A stretch of DNA of 42,414 bases, from NCBI GenBank assembly GCA_013815795.1, contig JACDFK010000003.1, forward strand, positions 1-42,414, read 5' to 3'. This DNA is from Candidatus Babelota bacterium (GTDB taxonomy: Bacteria; Babelota; Babeliae; Babelales; Babelaceae). The translations under genes were made by a program, and so were the position numbers. Shown here in pieces: positions 33,152 through 41,866 of the stretch. How positions within the stretch are numbered: position 1 is the first letter of the stretch; every line of letters starts with the position of its first letter. Under the pieces are notes generated by a model. It ran no database searches, was not told the origin of the DNA, and saw only the letters and a list, made by a program, of their open reading frames with translations.

Positions 33152-33794
33152 AAAATCTATCTCTTTCAGTAAGAAGCATAAGGCTTGAATTTAAAACAAG
33201 GATTTTTTATTTCGGCACATGCTTTTTTGCAGATTTTTCGCTTTAGTTGTTGGGGGTACCTTTAGTATTCTGTCCTAGCGATTACACCTGAAATGCCTTT
33301 GTTTACAACCCTTTTTTACAAAAATAGCTCCTTTTTAGTATGCCATATTTTAATAAAAAGTGTAGAAGCATCCATTATACTTAACTGAACAGTCTTTGAG
33401 CTCTTGTATAGTTTTATTAGGAGGAATACTGTAGTAGTTACCAGTAAAAATAGTTACTAATAATTCCTTACGAGCGTTCGACATTAGCCATTTCATGTTT
33501 TTGCTATTTTTTTGCACTCACCGATTTTAGTAAGCTCTTATCTCTTTAGGTTTCTCATAAACTATGTTCTTCTTTCACCGGAAAAAATTCTGTTATGCAC
33601 TATTCTCAAGGTCTCTAAATGCTCTAAAGGCGCCTATTTTCTGCATATTAGTTATAAATATATATAAAAATGCCCTTTGCATTATTCTGGTTTTCTCGAT
33701 ACACTTATTACTATATGCATTAAGTATTCTTAACTTTAGTGCATTGTTTTTTATTTATACATAAAGATAATTTTGGAAGAGAAAGAGATACACG
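33152..33794. other. Divergent intergenic region
   Basis: No gene called. A 66-residue hydrophobic frame at 33564-33764 (Phe/Ile/Leu rich) has no SD and no recognisable family. Promoters for the divergent plsC and WD40 units must lie here, but I cannot single them out with confidence. Confidence 0.4.
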
Positions 33795-35561
33795 ATGATA
33801 AAAACAAGTTTTTTTGGAGCTCTTTTTTTGAGCATGAGTCTTAATGGTATGGATTTAGTAGTGCCTCACGCTCAGGTGGATGAAAAAATAAAAATTGAAG
33901 CTCTTGAAAAAGAACTCTATGCTTTAGTGCTTCACAAACATACAAATGGTATCAATAAAATAGTATATAGTCAGCAAGGAGATAAGATTCTCACCTGTTC
34001 TCAGGATGGTATGGCAATCGTATGGGATGCATCTCAGGGGAAAGTTCTCTGCACATTGGGATCAGAGTACTGTGATGGTATTATTTCAGCAGCTTTTGAT
34101 AAAACGGGGAATCTGGTTTTAACAGTTTCACTAAGAGGACACGCTACTCTTTATAATCTTATTTCTGATGAGGTCGTTTCAATTGACCTTTTTGCACAAC
34201 CTAGTTGGCAACGAAATTTTATCTGTTCAGCCGAATTTAATAAAAATGGTGATAAAATTGTTGCTGCTTATAAAGATGGCAGTATAAAATTGTGGGACAT
34301 AAAGGAAGAATGGAACTTTCAGACTAAAAAGCCGCTATGTGTATTAAATCGCAAAGCAGATGATTTTCAAATGAGCGATCTAACCCAGACAGGATGGGCT
34401 AAGGGATCAAATAAAACTCCCATTAGCAGCGATTCTGTTAAAAAAAATCTTATGAAAACTAACGATATAAATGGTGAAAGAATTCGGCCTGTTAAGCCCC
34501 AATCTCTTTTCTCTGTTCTAACTTCTTACGCGTCTAATGTGGGGCACGAAGCAGAGACCATAGCTAAAAGTCCTTGTATTTCAGCATCTTTTAATGATGC
34601 CGGCGACAAAGTGGTGGCACTCTATCAAGGTGCTATGACCGCCGTTATATGGATGTTATCTCCGGATGAAATTGGTAACTTTATATATCTCTATAAACAT
34701 TACGCGCCTCTCTGTTCTGCTGCTTTTAATAGGGATGGCACTCATATACTAACTACTTCAGAAGATGGGGAGGTGAAATTATGGGATTCGAGCACGGGAT
34801 TATTGATAGGTATTCTCAGGAATGAAGGTAGTGAAAAACTAGTTAGTAAGGTAGCTAGTTATATCAAATTAAGTTATGCAAAATTTGACTCGAGAGGCAA
34901 CAACATTATTACTCTCTCGCCTGATGGCATGGTTATAAGAATGTGGGATATTGCTACGGGAAAATGCTTAACTACGACAGAATGGGTTGCGCAGCCTCTA
35001 AGTTCTACCATCATTACAGGGGCTCATAACTTTATTGTTGCCGACTTCCCTCACTGTATTACAATACTGGATTTTTCAGCTTCTGAGAGTTTCGGAATCC
35101 CTAAAACTCATAAAAGTCCGTTATCGTGTGTAGATTTTAATCAAGCAGACTATGCTCTTGCTACAGTGTCCTCTTTTTTTGATGAAACAAAGGCGGTAAT
35201 AATAAACGTTCCTTTATGCGTGTTATTAACAAGCCCTAATGAGGAAGTTGCTGATCTCTTTAATAATCTGAGCCAGGTAAGAAAAAATGTTTTAAACCTT
35301 AAAATTATAATTGAGGAGGGTTCTCAAGATTTTTTTATAGTGAATCAACTACCGCAATTGGTTAAAAACTATATAATTAATCGATTTGACATAGAGTTCT
35401 TTAAAGCTGAACCAGAAATGCCTGATTTTGAGATCATAAAAGAGGATAGCAATCCTGAGAGAGCCAACGACAAGAGCACTAAGAAGCTCGTAGAAAGTTC
35501 AGATAGTGAAAATGATTCTCTTGATAAAAACACAGATGAACTACCCTGTTGCATCCAATAA
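33795..35561 (+). CDS. Exported WD40 protein ending in CCIQ
   Basis: 588 residues. Signal peptide MIKTSFFGALFLSMSLNG, then a WD40 propeller of about seven blades. Examples are INKIVYSQQGDKILTCSQDG...AIVWDASQGK; CSAEFNKNGDKIVAAYKDG...LWDIKEEW; CSAAFNRDGTHILTTSEDG...LWDSSTG; and YAKFDSRGNNIITLSPDG...MWDIATGK. An unusual 70-residue polar insertion follows the third blade. After the propeller comes a helical part and an acidic Ser/Asp tail ending SLDKNTDELPCCIQ. The last four residues, CCIQ, fit the eukaryotic CaaX prenylation consensus (aliphatic Ile, X = Gln as preferred by farnesyltransferase). The next two genes end the same way. WD40 proteins bind partners; membrane tethering in a host is inference. 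Confidence 0.82.
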   Translation: MIKTSFFGALFLSMSLNGMDLVVPHAQVDEKIKIEALEKELYALVLHKHTNGINKIVYSQQGDKILTCSQDGMAIVWDASQGKVLCTLGSEYCDGIISAAFDKTGNLVLTVSLRGHATLYNLISDEVVSIDLFAQPSWQRNFICSAEFNKNGDKIVAAYKDGSIKLWDIKEEWNFQTKKPLCVLNRKADDFQMSDLTQTGWAKGSNKTPISSDSVKKNLMKTNDINGERIRPVKPQSLFSVLTSYASNVGHEAETIAKSPCISASFNDAGDKVVALYQGAMTAVIWMLSPDEIGNFIYLYKHYAPLCSAAFNRDGTHILTTSEDGEVKLWDSSTGLLIGILRNEGSEKLVSKVASYIKLSYAKFDSRGNNIITLSPDGMVIRMWDIATGKCLTTTEWVAQPLSSTIITGAHNFIVADFPHCITILDFSASESFGIPKTHKSPLSCVDFNQADYALATVSSFFDETKAVIINVPLCVLLTSPNEEVADLFNNLSQVRKNVLNLKIIIEEGSQDFFIVNQLPQLVKNYIINRFDIEFFKAEPEMPDFEIIKEDSNPERANDKSTKKLVESSDSENDSLDKNTDELPCCIQ

Positions 35562-35569
35562 CGTTGAAG
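35538..35569 (+). repeat. 32-bp direct repeat, copy 1 (gene 3' end and spacer)
   Basis: Starts with GAACTACCCTGTTGCATCC and covers the last codons, stop and following spacer. It is identical to 35945-35976 and shows that the flanking genes arose by tandem duplication. Confidence 0.9.
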
Positions 35570-35575
35570 ACTTAT

Positions 35576-35968
35576 ATGAAAAATATTTTAGCTATCACTA
35601 TACTGCTGTTAGGATCTTCTTACATCTTTGGCATGGATTCTAAATCATTAGTAGCTCAAGAGAATTTTGAGATACGGCTTTATCCTGTCGATTCGAAGTG
35701 CCCTTTTCAAGTAACTTATAGTACATCAGATCAAAAACTGACGTTATGGGATATTAAAACAGGGAAAGTTATTAAAAAATTAGGAAGAATTTCAGCCGTG
35801 AATGGTAAAAAATTACAGGCTATTAAAATTGTAGAGATAGAGTTTGATTTACAAGAAAAAGATGTAATGGGACCTCAACGGTTTAAGAGGTCTTCAATCG
35901 ACCTTTCGAAAGTTGATGATCTCTCTCTAGATAAAGATACGAATGAACTACCCTGTTGCATCCAATAA
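35576..35968 (+). CDS. Exported single-blade WD-like protein ending in CCIQ
   Basis: 130 residues from the ATG at 35576; a TTG at 35549 inside the preceding gene would add nine residues and spoil the signal peptide. The signal peptide MKNILAITILLLGSSYIFG is followed by one WD40-like blade (FQVTYSTSDQKLTLWDIKTGKVIKKLG) and a polar tail ending SLDKDTNELPCCIQ. One blade cannot close a propeller, so this is either a truncated duplicate of the WD40 protein upstream or a short adaptor. Start lies 15 bases after the preceding stop, with GAAG as a weak SD. The tail matches that of both neighbours, and CCIQ is a CaaX-type end. Confidence 0.72.
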   Translation: MKNILAITILLLGSSYIFGMDSKSLVAQENFEIRLYPVDSKCPFQVTYSTSDQKLTLWDIKTGKVIKKLGRISAVNGKKLQAIKIVEIEFDLQEKDVMGPQRFKRSSIDLSKVDDLSLDKDTNELPCCIQ

Positions 35969-35976
35969 CGTTGAAG
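35945..35976 (+). repeat. 32-bp direct repeat, copy 2
   Basis: Identical to 35538-35569; spans the CCIQ codons, the stop and the following spacer. Confidence 0.9.
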
Positions 35977-35986
35977 GAAAACTAAT

Positions 35987-36442
35987 ATGAAAAATATTTT
36001 AGCACTCACTATATTGCTGTTAGGATCTTCTTACATCCTTGGCATGGATTCTGAATCTTTAGTAACTCAAGAGAATTCCGAGACAGGGCTTTATGCTGTG
36101 GCGTCGAATTTCTCATTTAAAGTAACTTATAATACAAGGGATAATATGGTCAGTTTATATAATATTAAAACAGGAATCTTTATCAAGAACATTGGAAAAA
36201 TCGGAAAAATTAATGGTGAAAGAGTTAAGGCTATTACATTAGAAGGAAGGGAACTTCGATTTTTTACTTCTAATAGTGAAGGTAAAAGTACTATGCATTC
36301 TTGGATTTTAACGAAAGACATTGAATGCGATAATAATGACCTACCTAATAAAGAACCAAAAAATAACGACTTACAGAATCTACAAAATGAAGATTGCTCT
36401 CTTGATAAAGATACGGATGAGCTAGACTGTTCAATACAATAG
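35987..36442 (+). CDS. Exported single-blade WD-like protein ending in CSIQ
   Basis: 151 residues. The signal peptide MKNILALTILLLGSSYILG is nearly the same as in the preceding gene. Then comes one WD-like blade (FKVTYNTRDNMVSLYNIKTGIFIKNIG, with the Trp lost) and an insert around INGERVKAI, a phrase also present in the long WD40 protein (INGERIRPV). The tail is polar and Asn-rich, ending SLDKDTDELDCSIQ. The C-terminal tetrapeptide keeps C-x-I-Q although the codons have drifted (ATC to ATA, TAA to TAG, second Cys to Ser). AAGGA lies 9 bases before the ATG. Third of three co-oriented genes 18 bases apart, probably one transcript. Confidence 0.72.
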   Translation: MKNILALTILLLGSSYILGMDSESLVTQENSETGLYAVASNFSFKVTYNTRDNMVSLYNIKTGIFIKNIGKIGKINGERVKAITLEGRELRFFTSNSEGKSTMHSWILTKDIECDNNDLPNKEPKNNDLQNLQNEDCSLDKDTDELDCSIQ

Positions 36443-36638
36443 AACTCCTAGGAAACAACCTGAAATACAGAGTCTTCCTGAATGTTGCATGCGAAATACC
36501 ATGAGAATGAATATGGCAAGCAGTTCTTACAGGTTTTTGCTTGCTGATAATTGAAAAAAAAAGTAGGCTTGCTCTGTTATACTGAACATCTACCTATTTA
36601 TTCGTCAGACAAGTAAATTTTAAGATGAAGCAGTACCG

Positions 36639-38105
36639 ATGAGTAACATTACTACTACTACAGAAAAGGTTTCTAGGATAGCTTTTACGAAGGTTTGTAT
36701 GCTAAAGATGTCTCAACTGAAAAATATTGTTATTCAAGGAGAATCCGAAACTGTCGAATTTAAAAAATCGACGGCTCAACTGTCAATAGCAATGCATACG
36801 GTAAGCGCGTTTTTGAATAGTGAAACTGGTGGCATACTTCTTATTGGAGTAACAGATGATAAGAAAATTCTAGGACAGGTAGTTTCTGATGGAACACGAA
36901 GAGAGATAGCCGTAGAGCTAAGCAAAATTGAGCCACAAGCAAATATCTCTGTTGAGTATATAGCAGTGACTAACGATCGTTACGTTATTGCTCTTATGGT
37001 GAAAGCGGGAATAAAGGCTCCTTATATTTACGATGGCCGTGCCTTTATTCGAAGTCAATCTACCACCAGTAAAATGTCCCAAGAAAAATATGAACAGCTG
37101 TTACAAGGAAGACGCTTAACCTCTGTCGCGTGGGAGAGCTTAGCTACGAATACGTGCACCAGTAATGATTTGGATAAAAAACGTATTCAGCAAGTTGTAA
37201 ATATGGCTGTTTCTGAAAGAAGATTAACAGACAGTGCTACACAGGCACGAGTCAACGAAGTATTAAAAAAATTTAATCTATTAGTTGGTGATCGCCTTAC
37301 TAATGCGGCGGTAATTCTATTTTGTAAAAATGTAGAAAAACAGTTTATTCAATCTGTGGTAAGACTCGCGCGTTTTCGTGGGCTGAATAAAACTGAATTT
37401 ATAGATAATAAAATTATGAGAGGCAATCTGTTTGACCTCTTTGAAGGGACACTGTCTTTTTTAGAGAGCTATTTACCCGTAGCGGGAAAAATTGAAGAAG
37501 GAAATCCCCTCCGGATTGATACCCCTGCAATACCTTTAAAAGCTTTAAGAGAGGCTCTCATTAATGCTTTTTGCCATCGTGATTATACGCTCCATGGAGG
37601 ATCCATCGATATAGCTATTTATGATGATCGTGTTGAAATTAGTAATACCGGGCCATTACTTCCCGACATAAAATTAAGTGAGCTTTCCAAAAAACATCAG
37701 TCATTTACACGAAACCCGCTTATCGCCAGTGTATTGTTCACCTGTCGTATGATTGAGCAGTGGGGTCGAGGAACACTCGATATGATTGAGCTTTGTAAAA
37801 AATCGAATAATCCCTCTCCAAAGTTCGAAGAAACTGCCGGAGGATTTTCTGTACTTTTTCCTTTGAGAGAGCCCTTATCTCGCGTCAGTTCAACAGCTGC
37901 TTCTCCTATAGGTTTAACAAGTAGACAACAAGAAATTATGAACTTGCTAAAGGACCATCCCCTCAGCAGAAAACAGGTTTCAGAAAAGATGAAAAACCCG
38001 CCTGGAGATAGGGTTCTTCAAAAAGAGCTTCTAAAGCTAAAAACTCTTATGCTTATAGGTACCGTAGGCAGCGGCAAATCGGTGCAATGGCTAATTAAAT
38101 CATAG
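36639..38105 (+). CDS. AlbA_2/HATPase (RecG-like) transcriptional regulator
   Basis: The N-terminal AlbA_2 (Schlafen-type) domain includes GESETVEFKKS, AFLNSETGGILLIGVTDD and YIYDGRAFIRSQSTT. A GHKL-type domain of the RecG C-terminal class follows with ALREALINAFCHRDYTLHGG, VEISNTGPLLP, NPLIASVLF and IEQWGRGTLDMI. The last 60 residues form a winged helix (LTSRQQEIMNLLKDHPLSRKQVSEKM). Proteins of this layout are annotated as ATP-binding regulators or putative helicases but have no helicase motor. The start is uncertain: the ATG at 36639 has GAAG 8 bases upstream, whereas the internal ATG at 36699 has AAGG with a 5-base spacer and begins nearer the AlbA_2 fold. Often found in accessory or mobile regions. 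A 4 x 10-bp repeat begins 6 bases after the stop. Confidence 0.82.
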   Translation: MSNITTTTEKVSRIAFTKVCMLKMSQLKNIVIQGESETVEFKKSTAQLSIAMHTVSAFLNSETGGILLIGVTDDKKILGQVVSDGTRREIAVELSKIEPQANISVEYIAVTNDRYVIALMVKAGIKAPYIYDGRAFIRSQSTTSKMSQEKYEQLLQGRRLTSVAWESLATNTCTSNDLDKKRIQQVVNMAVSERRLTDSATQARVNEVLKKFNLLVGDRLTNAAVILFCKNVEKQFIQSVVRLARFRGLNKTEFIDNKIMRGNLFDLFEGTLSFLESYLPVAGKIEEGNPLRIDTPAIPLKALREALINAFCHRDYTLHGGSIDIAIYDDRVEISNTGPLLPDIKLSELSKKHQSFTRNPLIASVLFTCRMIEQWGRGTLDMIELCKKSNNPSPKFEETAGGFSVLFPLREPLSRVSSTAASPIGLTSRQQEIMNLLKDHPLSRKQVSEKMKNPPGDRVLQKELLKLKTLMLIGTVGSGKSVQWLIKS

Positions 38106-38110
38106 GATCG

Positions 38111-38150
38111 GTTCGTGAAAGTTCGCGAATGTTCGTGAATGTTCGTCAAT
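38111..38150. repeat. Four tandem 10-bp units, consensus GTTCGTGAAT
   Basis: GTTCGTGAAA, GTTCGCGAAT, GTTCGTGAAT, GTTCGTCAAT, each one helical turn long. TTCG..GAA is a half-palindrome, so the array looks like a stacked protein-binding site. Confidence 0.85.
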
Positions 38151-38487
38151 AGATAAAAACTATTATTTGTGATAAAGTTTGCACAATTACTGTTTGCTTT
38201 ACCAAGCTCGAGTAAAAGAGACTAACCGGTGGAAAGCTTAATGGAAAAATCGATTTTTTTTAATAATCTCCTGAGCCTACTAGGTATAATTTCATCTTTA
38301 TAATCACACTACTTCTCTATGTATGATAAACTTTTTTTCGAGTTTATTGATATGAACGCTTGACTACAAAATTAGTATAAAAAAGGATTTTCAACCGTTG
38401 AAACCTTCGTTATGGAGTATTGAACTATCATGTGTAATGGTAGTATACTTATAAGAATTGATATGTCTTTTAATGGAAAGTACACCT
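38151..38487. other. Intergenic region, no gene recognised
   Basis: A/T-rich gap before the membrane protein gene. Nothing beyond the adjacent tandem repeat was identified. Confidence 0.4.
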
Positions 38488-39222
38488 ATGAGGGAATTAA
38501 AAAAACTGTCTCTGGAAGAGGCATTGTGGTTTGGTTTAAAATCCTACGCGTATAACTTTGAACTATTTTTAGCTCTTGTAGTACTAGCATCTTTTGTTTT
38601 TTTTATGCTTGTAGGAGGATATGCTCTTCTTTTCTCATTTCCCCATTACACACCAGCTTTCTTACTAAAAAATCCTTTATCCTCATACGTGCCTTGGTCT
38701 TTGCTTAGTCCCTTATATGTATGTATGGTTCTTTGTGTTTTTGTAGTAACAGAATATTTTTTCTATCGGTTAATAAAACTTAGTATGAGTATTTACGAAG
38801 GGCATACGCCTTCCTTTGGATCATTATTTACGCGGTCACCCCACTTTGGTCAGTTTTTTTTGGCTCGGATACTCTTTTATAGCAAATCTGTAGTAAGATT
38901 TATGTTACTTATTATTCCAGGAATACGATACGCCGTTTTACACTATTTTACGGGTTACAGTATTACTCATTTCTTTGCACATTCTATAAAGGATGATGCC
39001 ATAATAAGTAAAATTCTCGTTTCTGGCAGTAGCCACGATGTATATCCTCTTTTTCTTATAAACTTTATGCTCTTTCTTCTTTTTTTGGGTGCTTGTATGG
39101 TGCTTAATCATCCCATTTTTGTTCTTTTTTTTGGTTGTGTCTACTTCCTAATACAGCCACTCATGACTTTGATAAACGTGTATACTTATAGCACATTAAT
39201 GGCTTTTTATAGATCTCATTGA
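38488..39222 (+). CDS. Multi-pass membrane protein, family member 1
   Basis: About 244 residues from the ATG at 38488 (GGAAAG 7 bases upstream; ATG 38473 and TTG 38458 also in frame). The start chosen aligns MRELKKLSLEEALWFGLKSY with the N-termini of the two relatives downstream. Five to six hydrophobic helices are visible, e.g. LFLALVVLASFVFFMLVGGY and LINFMLFLLFLGACMVL. A conserved loop reads FFYRLIKLSMSIYEGHTPSFGSL, and a later GYSITHFF matches FVGYSI/FIGYSI in the relatives. No catalytic residues or known transporter motif are visible. It shares the family with 40769-41641 and 41867 onward. Confidence 0.7.
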   Translation: MRELKKLSLEEALWFGLKSYAYNFELFLALVVLASFVFFMLVGGYALLFSFPHYTPAFLLKNPLSSYVPWSLLSPLYVCMVLCVFVVTEYFFYRLIKLSMSIYEGHTPSFGSLFTRSPHFGQFFLARILFYSKSVVRFMLLIIPGIRYAVLHYFTGYSITHFFAHSIKDDAIISKILVSGSSHDVYPLFLINFMLFLLFLGACMVLNHPIFVLFFGCVYFLIQPLMTLINVYTYSTLMAFYRSH

Positions 39223-39401
39223 ATCAGTATCAACCAATGGAGAGATTTTTACTAAATGTAACATGATTTTTTAGTGCGAAAGTCATATTTTCAGACTCCG
39301 AGTAACATGACAGTACCTGATTGTTTTTATGTGCTAATAACTTAATCAGCATTTTTTTGTCCCTATTTTTTTCTTAAGGAGACTGTACAAAAACAGTTGA
39401 A

Positions 39402-40301
39402 TTAATCACCCTGTTTATATTCTGCAACTAATTGACTAATAATTCCATATGATGTGTTCTTTTTTAAGCAATCGCTAGAGGACTCTGCAGCGCAGGTGAT
39501 TAATGCTTTCCATAATGTCCAACCCTGCCCACGTTCCCACGTTTCTTTATCGAGAGAAAGAGCACCTCTAAATGCTTTTCTGCTCTCTCCTTTAAACAAA
39601 GTCCAGGCTATAGACAGATCACACGCGGGATCACCTACTGCTAAACAACCAAAATCTATGAGAGCATTAAGTTGTCCCTTGTGCACCAGTAAATTATTAG
39701 CACTTACGTCTCCATGGACCCAGACGGGTGAACGTTTCCATGTTGAAGAAAGTGCCCTATTCCATATCGCTACTACAGCATCCGTATCTATTTTCCCCTG
39801 GAGAGCTTTTACTGCTTGTCTGACTTCACTATCATATGTGGCAAGAGAACCGCCTCGATAGAAGTTGTGTGTACCTGCAATGGGCCCGCCTACTGCATCT
39901 ATATGTTGTAATGCACGTAAAAAATCTGCAAGCATACTAGCAAAATTGCACAGATTAGTGATTCGCTCGATCGATGCAGTTTCTCCTTCAATCCATCGAT
40001 AAATCGACCAATGCCATGGATACTCTTTAGTCGGGTTACCCAACGCTAGAGGCTCAGGAATAAAAAGAGGAAGAAATGGAGCTAGTTGAGGTAACCAACG
40101 ATGTTCTTTTTCTACTTGGGGTGAATACTCAGCAGCGCTTGGTAACCTCACTGTCATATCTTTACCCAAATGAAAAGTTCTATTATCCCAGCCGCCCTGT
40201 TTAACCGGTTCGATGGGAAGAGTTGCCCATTGCGGAAATTGCCCGGTAATTAACTGGCGTACCAGAGAAACATCGATAATGATTCTGTTAGTAGAAGGCA
40301 T
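39402..40301 (-). CDS. Aminoglycoside phosphotransferase (APH) family kinase
   Basis: 299 residues of the protein-kinase-like APH fold. The N-lobe shows IDVSLVRQLITGQFPQWATL, QGGWDNRTFHLG and VRLPSAAEYSPQVEKEHRWL. The catalytic loop is VWVHGDVSANNLLV (H196, D198, N203), followed by the metal-binding ALIDFGCLAVGDPACDLSIAW (D216). These proteins are common in Proteobacteria and Actinobacteria and phosphorylate small hydroxylated molecules; whether this one confers aminoglycoside resistance cannot be told from sequence. It sits on the opposite strand between members of a membrane protein family and looks more GC-rich than they do, so lateral acquisition is possible. The SD is weak. All catalytic residues are intact. 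Confidence 0.87.
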   Translation of the reverse strand: MPSTNRIIIDVSLVRQLITGQFPQWATLPIEPVKQGGWDNRTFHLGKDMTVRLPSAAEYSPQVEKEHRWLPQLAPFLPLFIPEPLALGNPTKEYPWHWSIYRWIEGETASIERITNLCNFASMLADFLRALQHIDAVGGPIAGTHNFYRGGSLATYDSEVRQAVKALQGKIDTDAVVAIWNRALSSTWKRSPVWVHGDVSANNLLVHKGQLNALIDFGCLAVGDPACDLSIAWTLFKGESRKAFRGALSLDKETWERGQGWTLWKALITCAAESSSDCLKKNTSYGIISQLVAEYKQGD

Positions 40302-40768
40302 CTTATTCTTTGTTTAATGCTATTTTAGCAGTGTCCTAAAGAAAATAAAAAGTACAAAGTGCTCTTGAGTGTACCATTCTTTTATACTTTAATCCCCTTT
40401 TCTTGAAGAAAACAAAGTGCAATTATTTTTGATATATAATCCAGTTACCCCGATTGAGAAGATTTTTTTGTTCTCCTTAGATCAGCCGTTATTTTTATAA
40501 ATTCCTGTCCTTAGCCACTAAAGAGCAAATTTTAAGAACCATAAAAATGACTTAGTGCTTTAGTATTGGAAAATTTTATCAAAGACAGGTTTTCTTTTTA
40601 TGAGATGAAATCGAAAAATATAAAAAAATGAGGTTTCTGCAGTAGAGAGAATATAGTTAAATTACAGTGAATGAGGTATCAAAAGAACTAAAAGAGGCCG
40701 TTGACACTATTTTAAAAATTTATTATATTTTTATCAAAATGAATAATATTTTTTAAGAGGGTACTACC
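40302..40768. other. Intergenic region, no gene recognised
   Basis: Divergent gap between the APH kinase and the second membrane protein. A/T-rich, with no relic or array seen. Confidence 0.4.
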
Positions 40769-41641
40769 ATGACATTACTACAATCTAAAAAAATATCAGT
40801 CATTACAGCGTATACTGAAGCATTTCGAGCATATCTATCTCAGGCGCAGTTTTTTATACCCTTTTCTTTGATAGCAGTTTTAATAAAATATGTAGAGACT
40901 TATTTTATTCCTTATACCTATGAAACCTATACTAGTATAACAGTGCCTTTCCTCTCTTTCTCACTTCCCTTTTCTGCAGGAAATTTACTGTGGTTTGTAA
41001 CCATTTTCCCTCTAACTGCTCTATGCTTTTACCAATTACTGAGATGTGGCGACGATGCTTTGAAAGGAAAGCGTTTTTCATTTCAAGCTCTTTTTAATTT
41101 TTCATCACATTCATTTTTGCTGTTTTTTCTTTCTCAAATTATATGGGCACTTCTATTAAACCTTTTAATGTATATACCCCATCTTCTATTCATAGCTTTT
41201 GAACAGATTATGAATGTAATGAAATTTAAAATGTTGTTCTATGCTTCACAGATGGTATCATTGGCAAGTGCTATTGTTCATGCTCCCTTTATGTTTGTTT
41301 TCTTAATTTCATTAGTACTGGTGGTAGTATTACTGGCTGTAGCATTTTATAGTGTTAACAGCTTTTTTGTGGGATATAGTATAGCTCTTTCCTTTACCGA
41401 TTCTCTTAAAAAAGACGCATCATATAGCTATGAATGTGCTACAGGAAATAGATGGCGTATACTGTTTTTGAATGCCCCTCTCTTTTTCATTGTTATGGTT
41501 TTGAAACTGCTCTCATGGTATTTTGTTGATATTTCACTTTTACAAGATTTTTTTGCACCCTTCTTCGTTTTAATAAATATACACGCTTTTAGGCAGTTGA
41601 TGAGCCCTCCTGAAGAACATGAAACAATAATAGATCTATAA
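40769..41641 (+). CDS. Multi-pass membrane protein, family member 2
   Basis: 290 residues with about six hydrophobic segments, e.g. FFIPFSLIAVLIKYVETYF, LLWFVTIFPLTALCFYQLL and FVFLISLVLVVVLLAVAFY. It aligns with the incomplete gene at the window end over the N-terminus (KKISVITAYTEAFRAY versus RKISFLKAFKEGLYAY), over LLWF(V/I)TIFPLT, FYQLL and FVGYSI. The loop SIYEG of the other two members is changed to DALKGKRFSF here. SD AGAGGG lies 8 bases before the ATG. No recognised domain or catalytic motif; possibly a glycerophosphoryl-diester-phosphodiesterase membrane-domain-like protein, but this is only an impression from hydropathy. Confidence 0.7.
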   Translation: MTLLQSKKISVITAYTEAFRAYLSQAQFFIPFSLIAVLIKYVETYFIPYTYETYTSITVPFLSFSLPFSAGNLLWFVTIFPLTALCFYQLLRCGDDALKGKRFSFQALFNFSSHSFLLFFLSQIIWALLLNLLMYIPHLLFIAFEQIMNVMKFKMLFYASQMVSLASAIVHAPFMFVFLISLVLVVVLLAVAFYSVNSFFVGYSIALSFTDSLKKDASYSYECATGNRWRILFLNAPLFFIVMVLKLLSWYFVDISLLQDFFAPFFVLINIHAFRQLMSPPEEHETIIDL

Positions 41642-41866
41642 TAAAATAACTAACCCAGTTTTAACGAGCCCTCCCTATTAAATTTCGTAGGAATTAGTTG
41701 TTGAGAATTCTTGTATGCTTTTAACAGCAAAATTTTTTATAAATGATTATCTTTTTAAAGAAGGTGTGAAACTCTTATTCTAATAAATACCCTATTGTAT
41801 TGACATAGATTTCTACAAAGATCTATACTTTTCTCTCTATCGCTACACCTTTAAATAAGTAAATCC

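Noticed and set aside
33564-33764. 66-residue hydrophobic plus-strand open frame
   Set aside because: A/T-rich composition can produce this by chance; no SD, no family and no conserved context.
38111-38150. Tandem 10-bp repeat as a CRISPR array
   Set aside because: Units abut without spacers and are only 10 bp, so it cannot be a CRISPR array.
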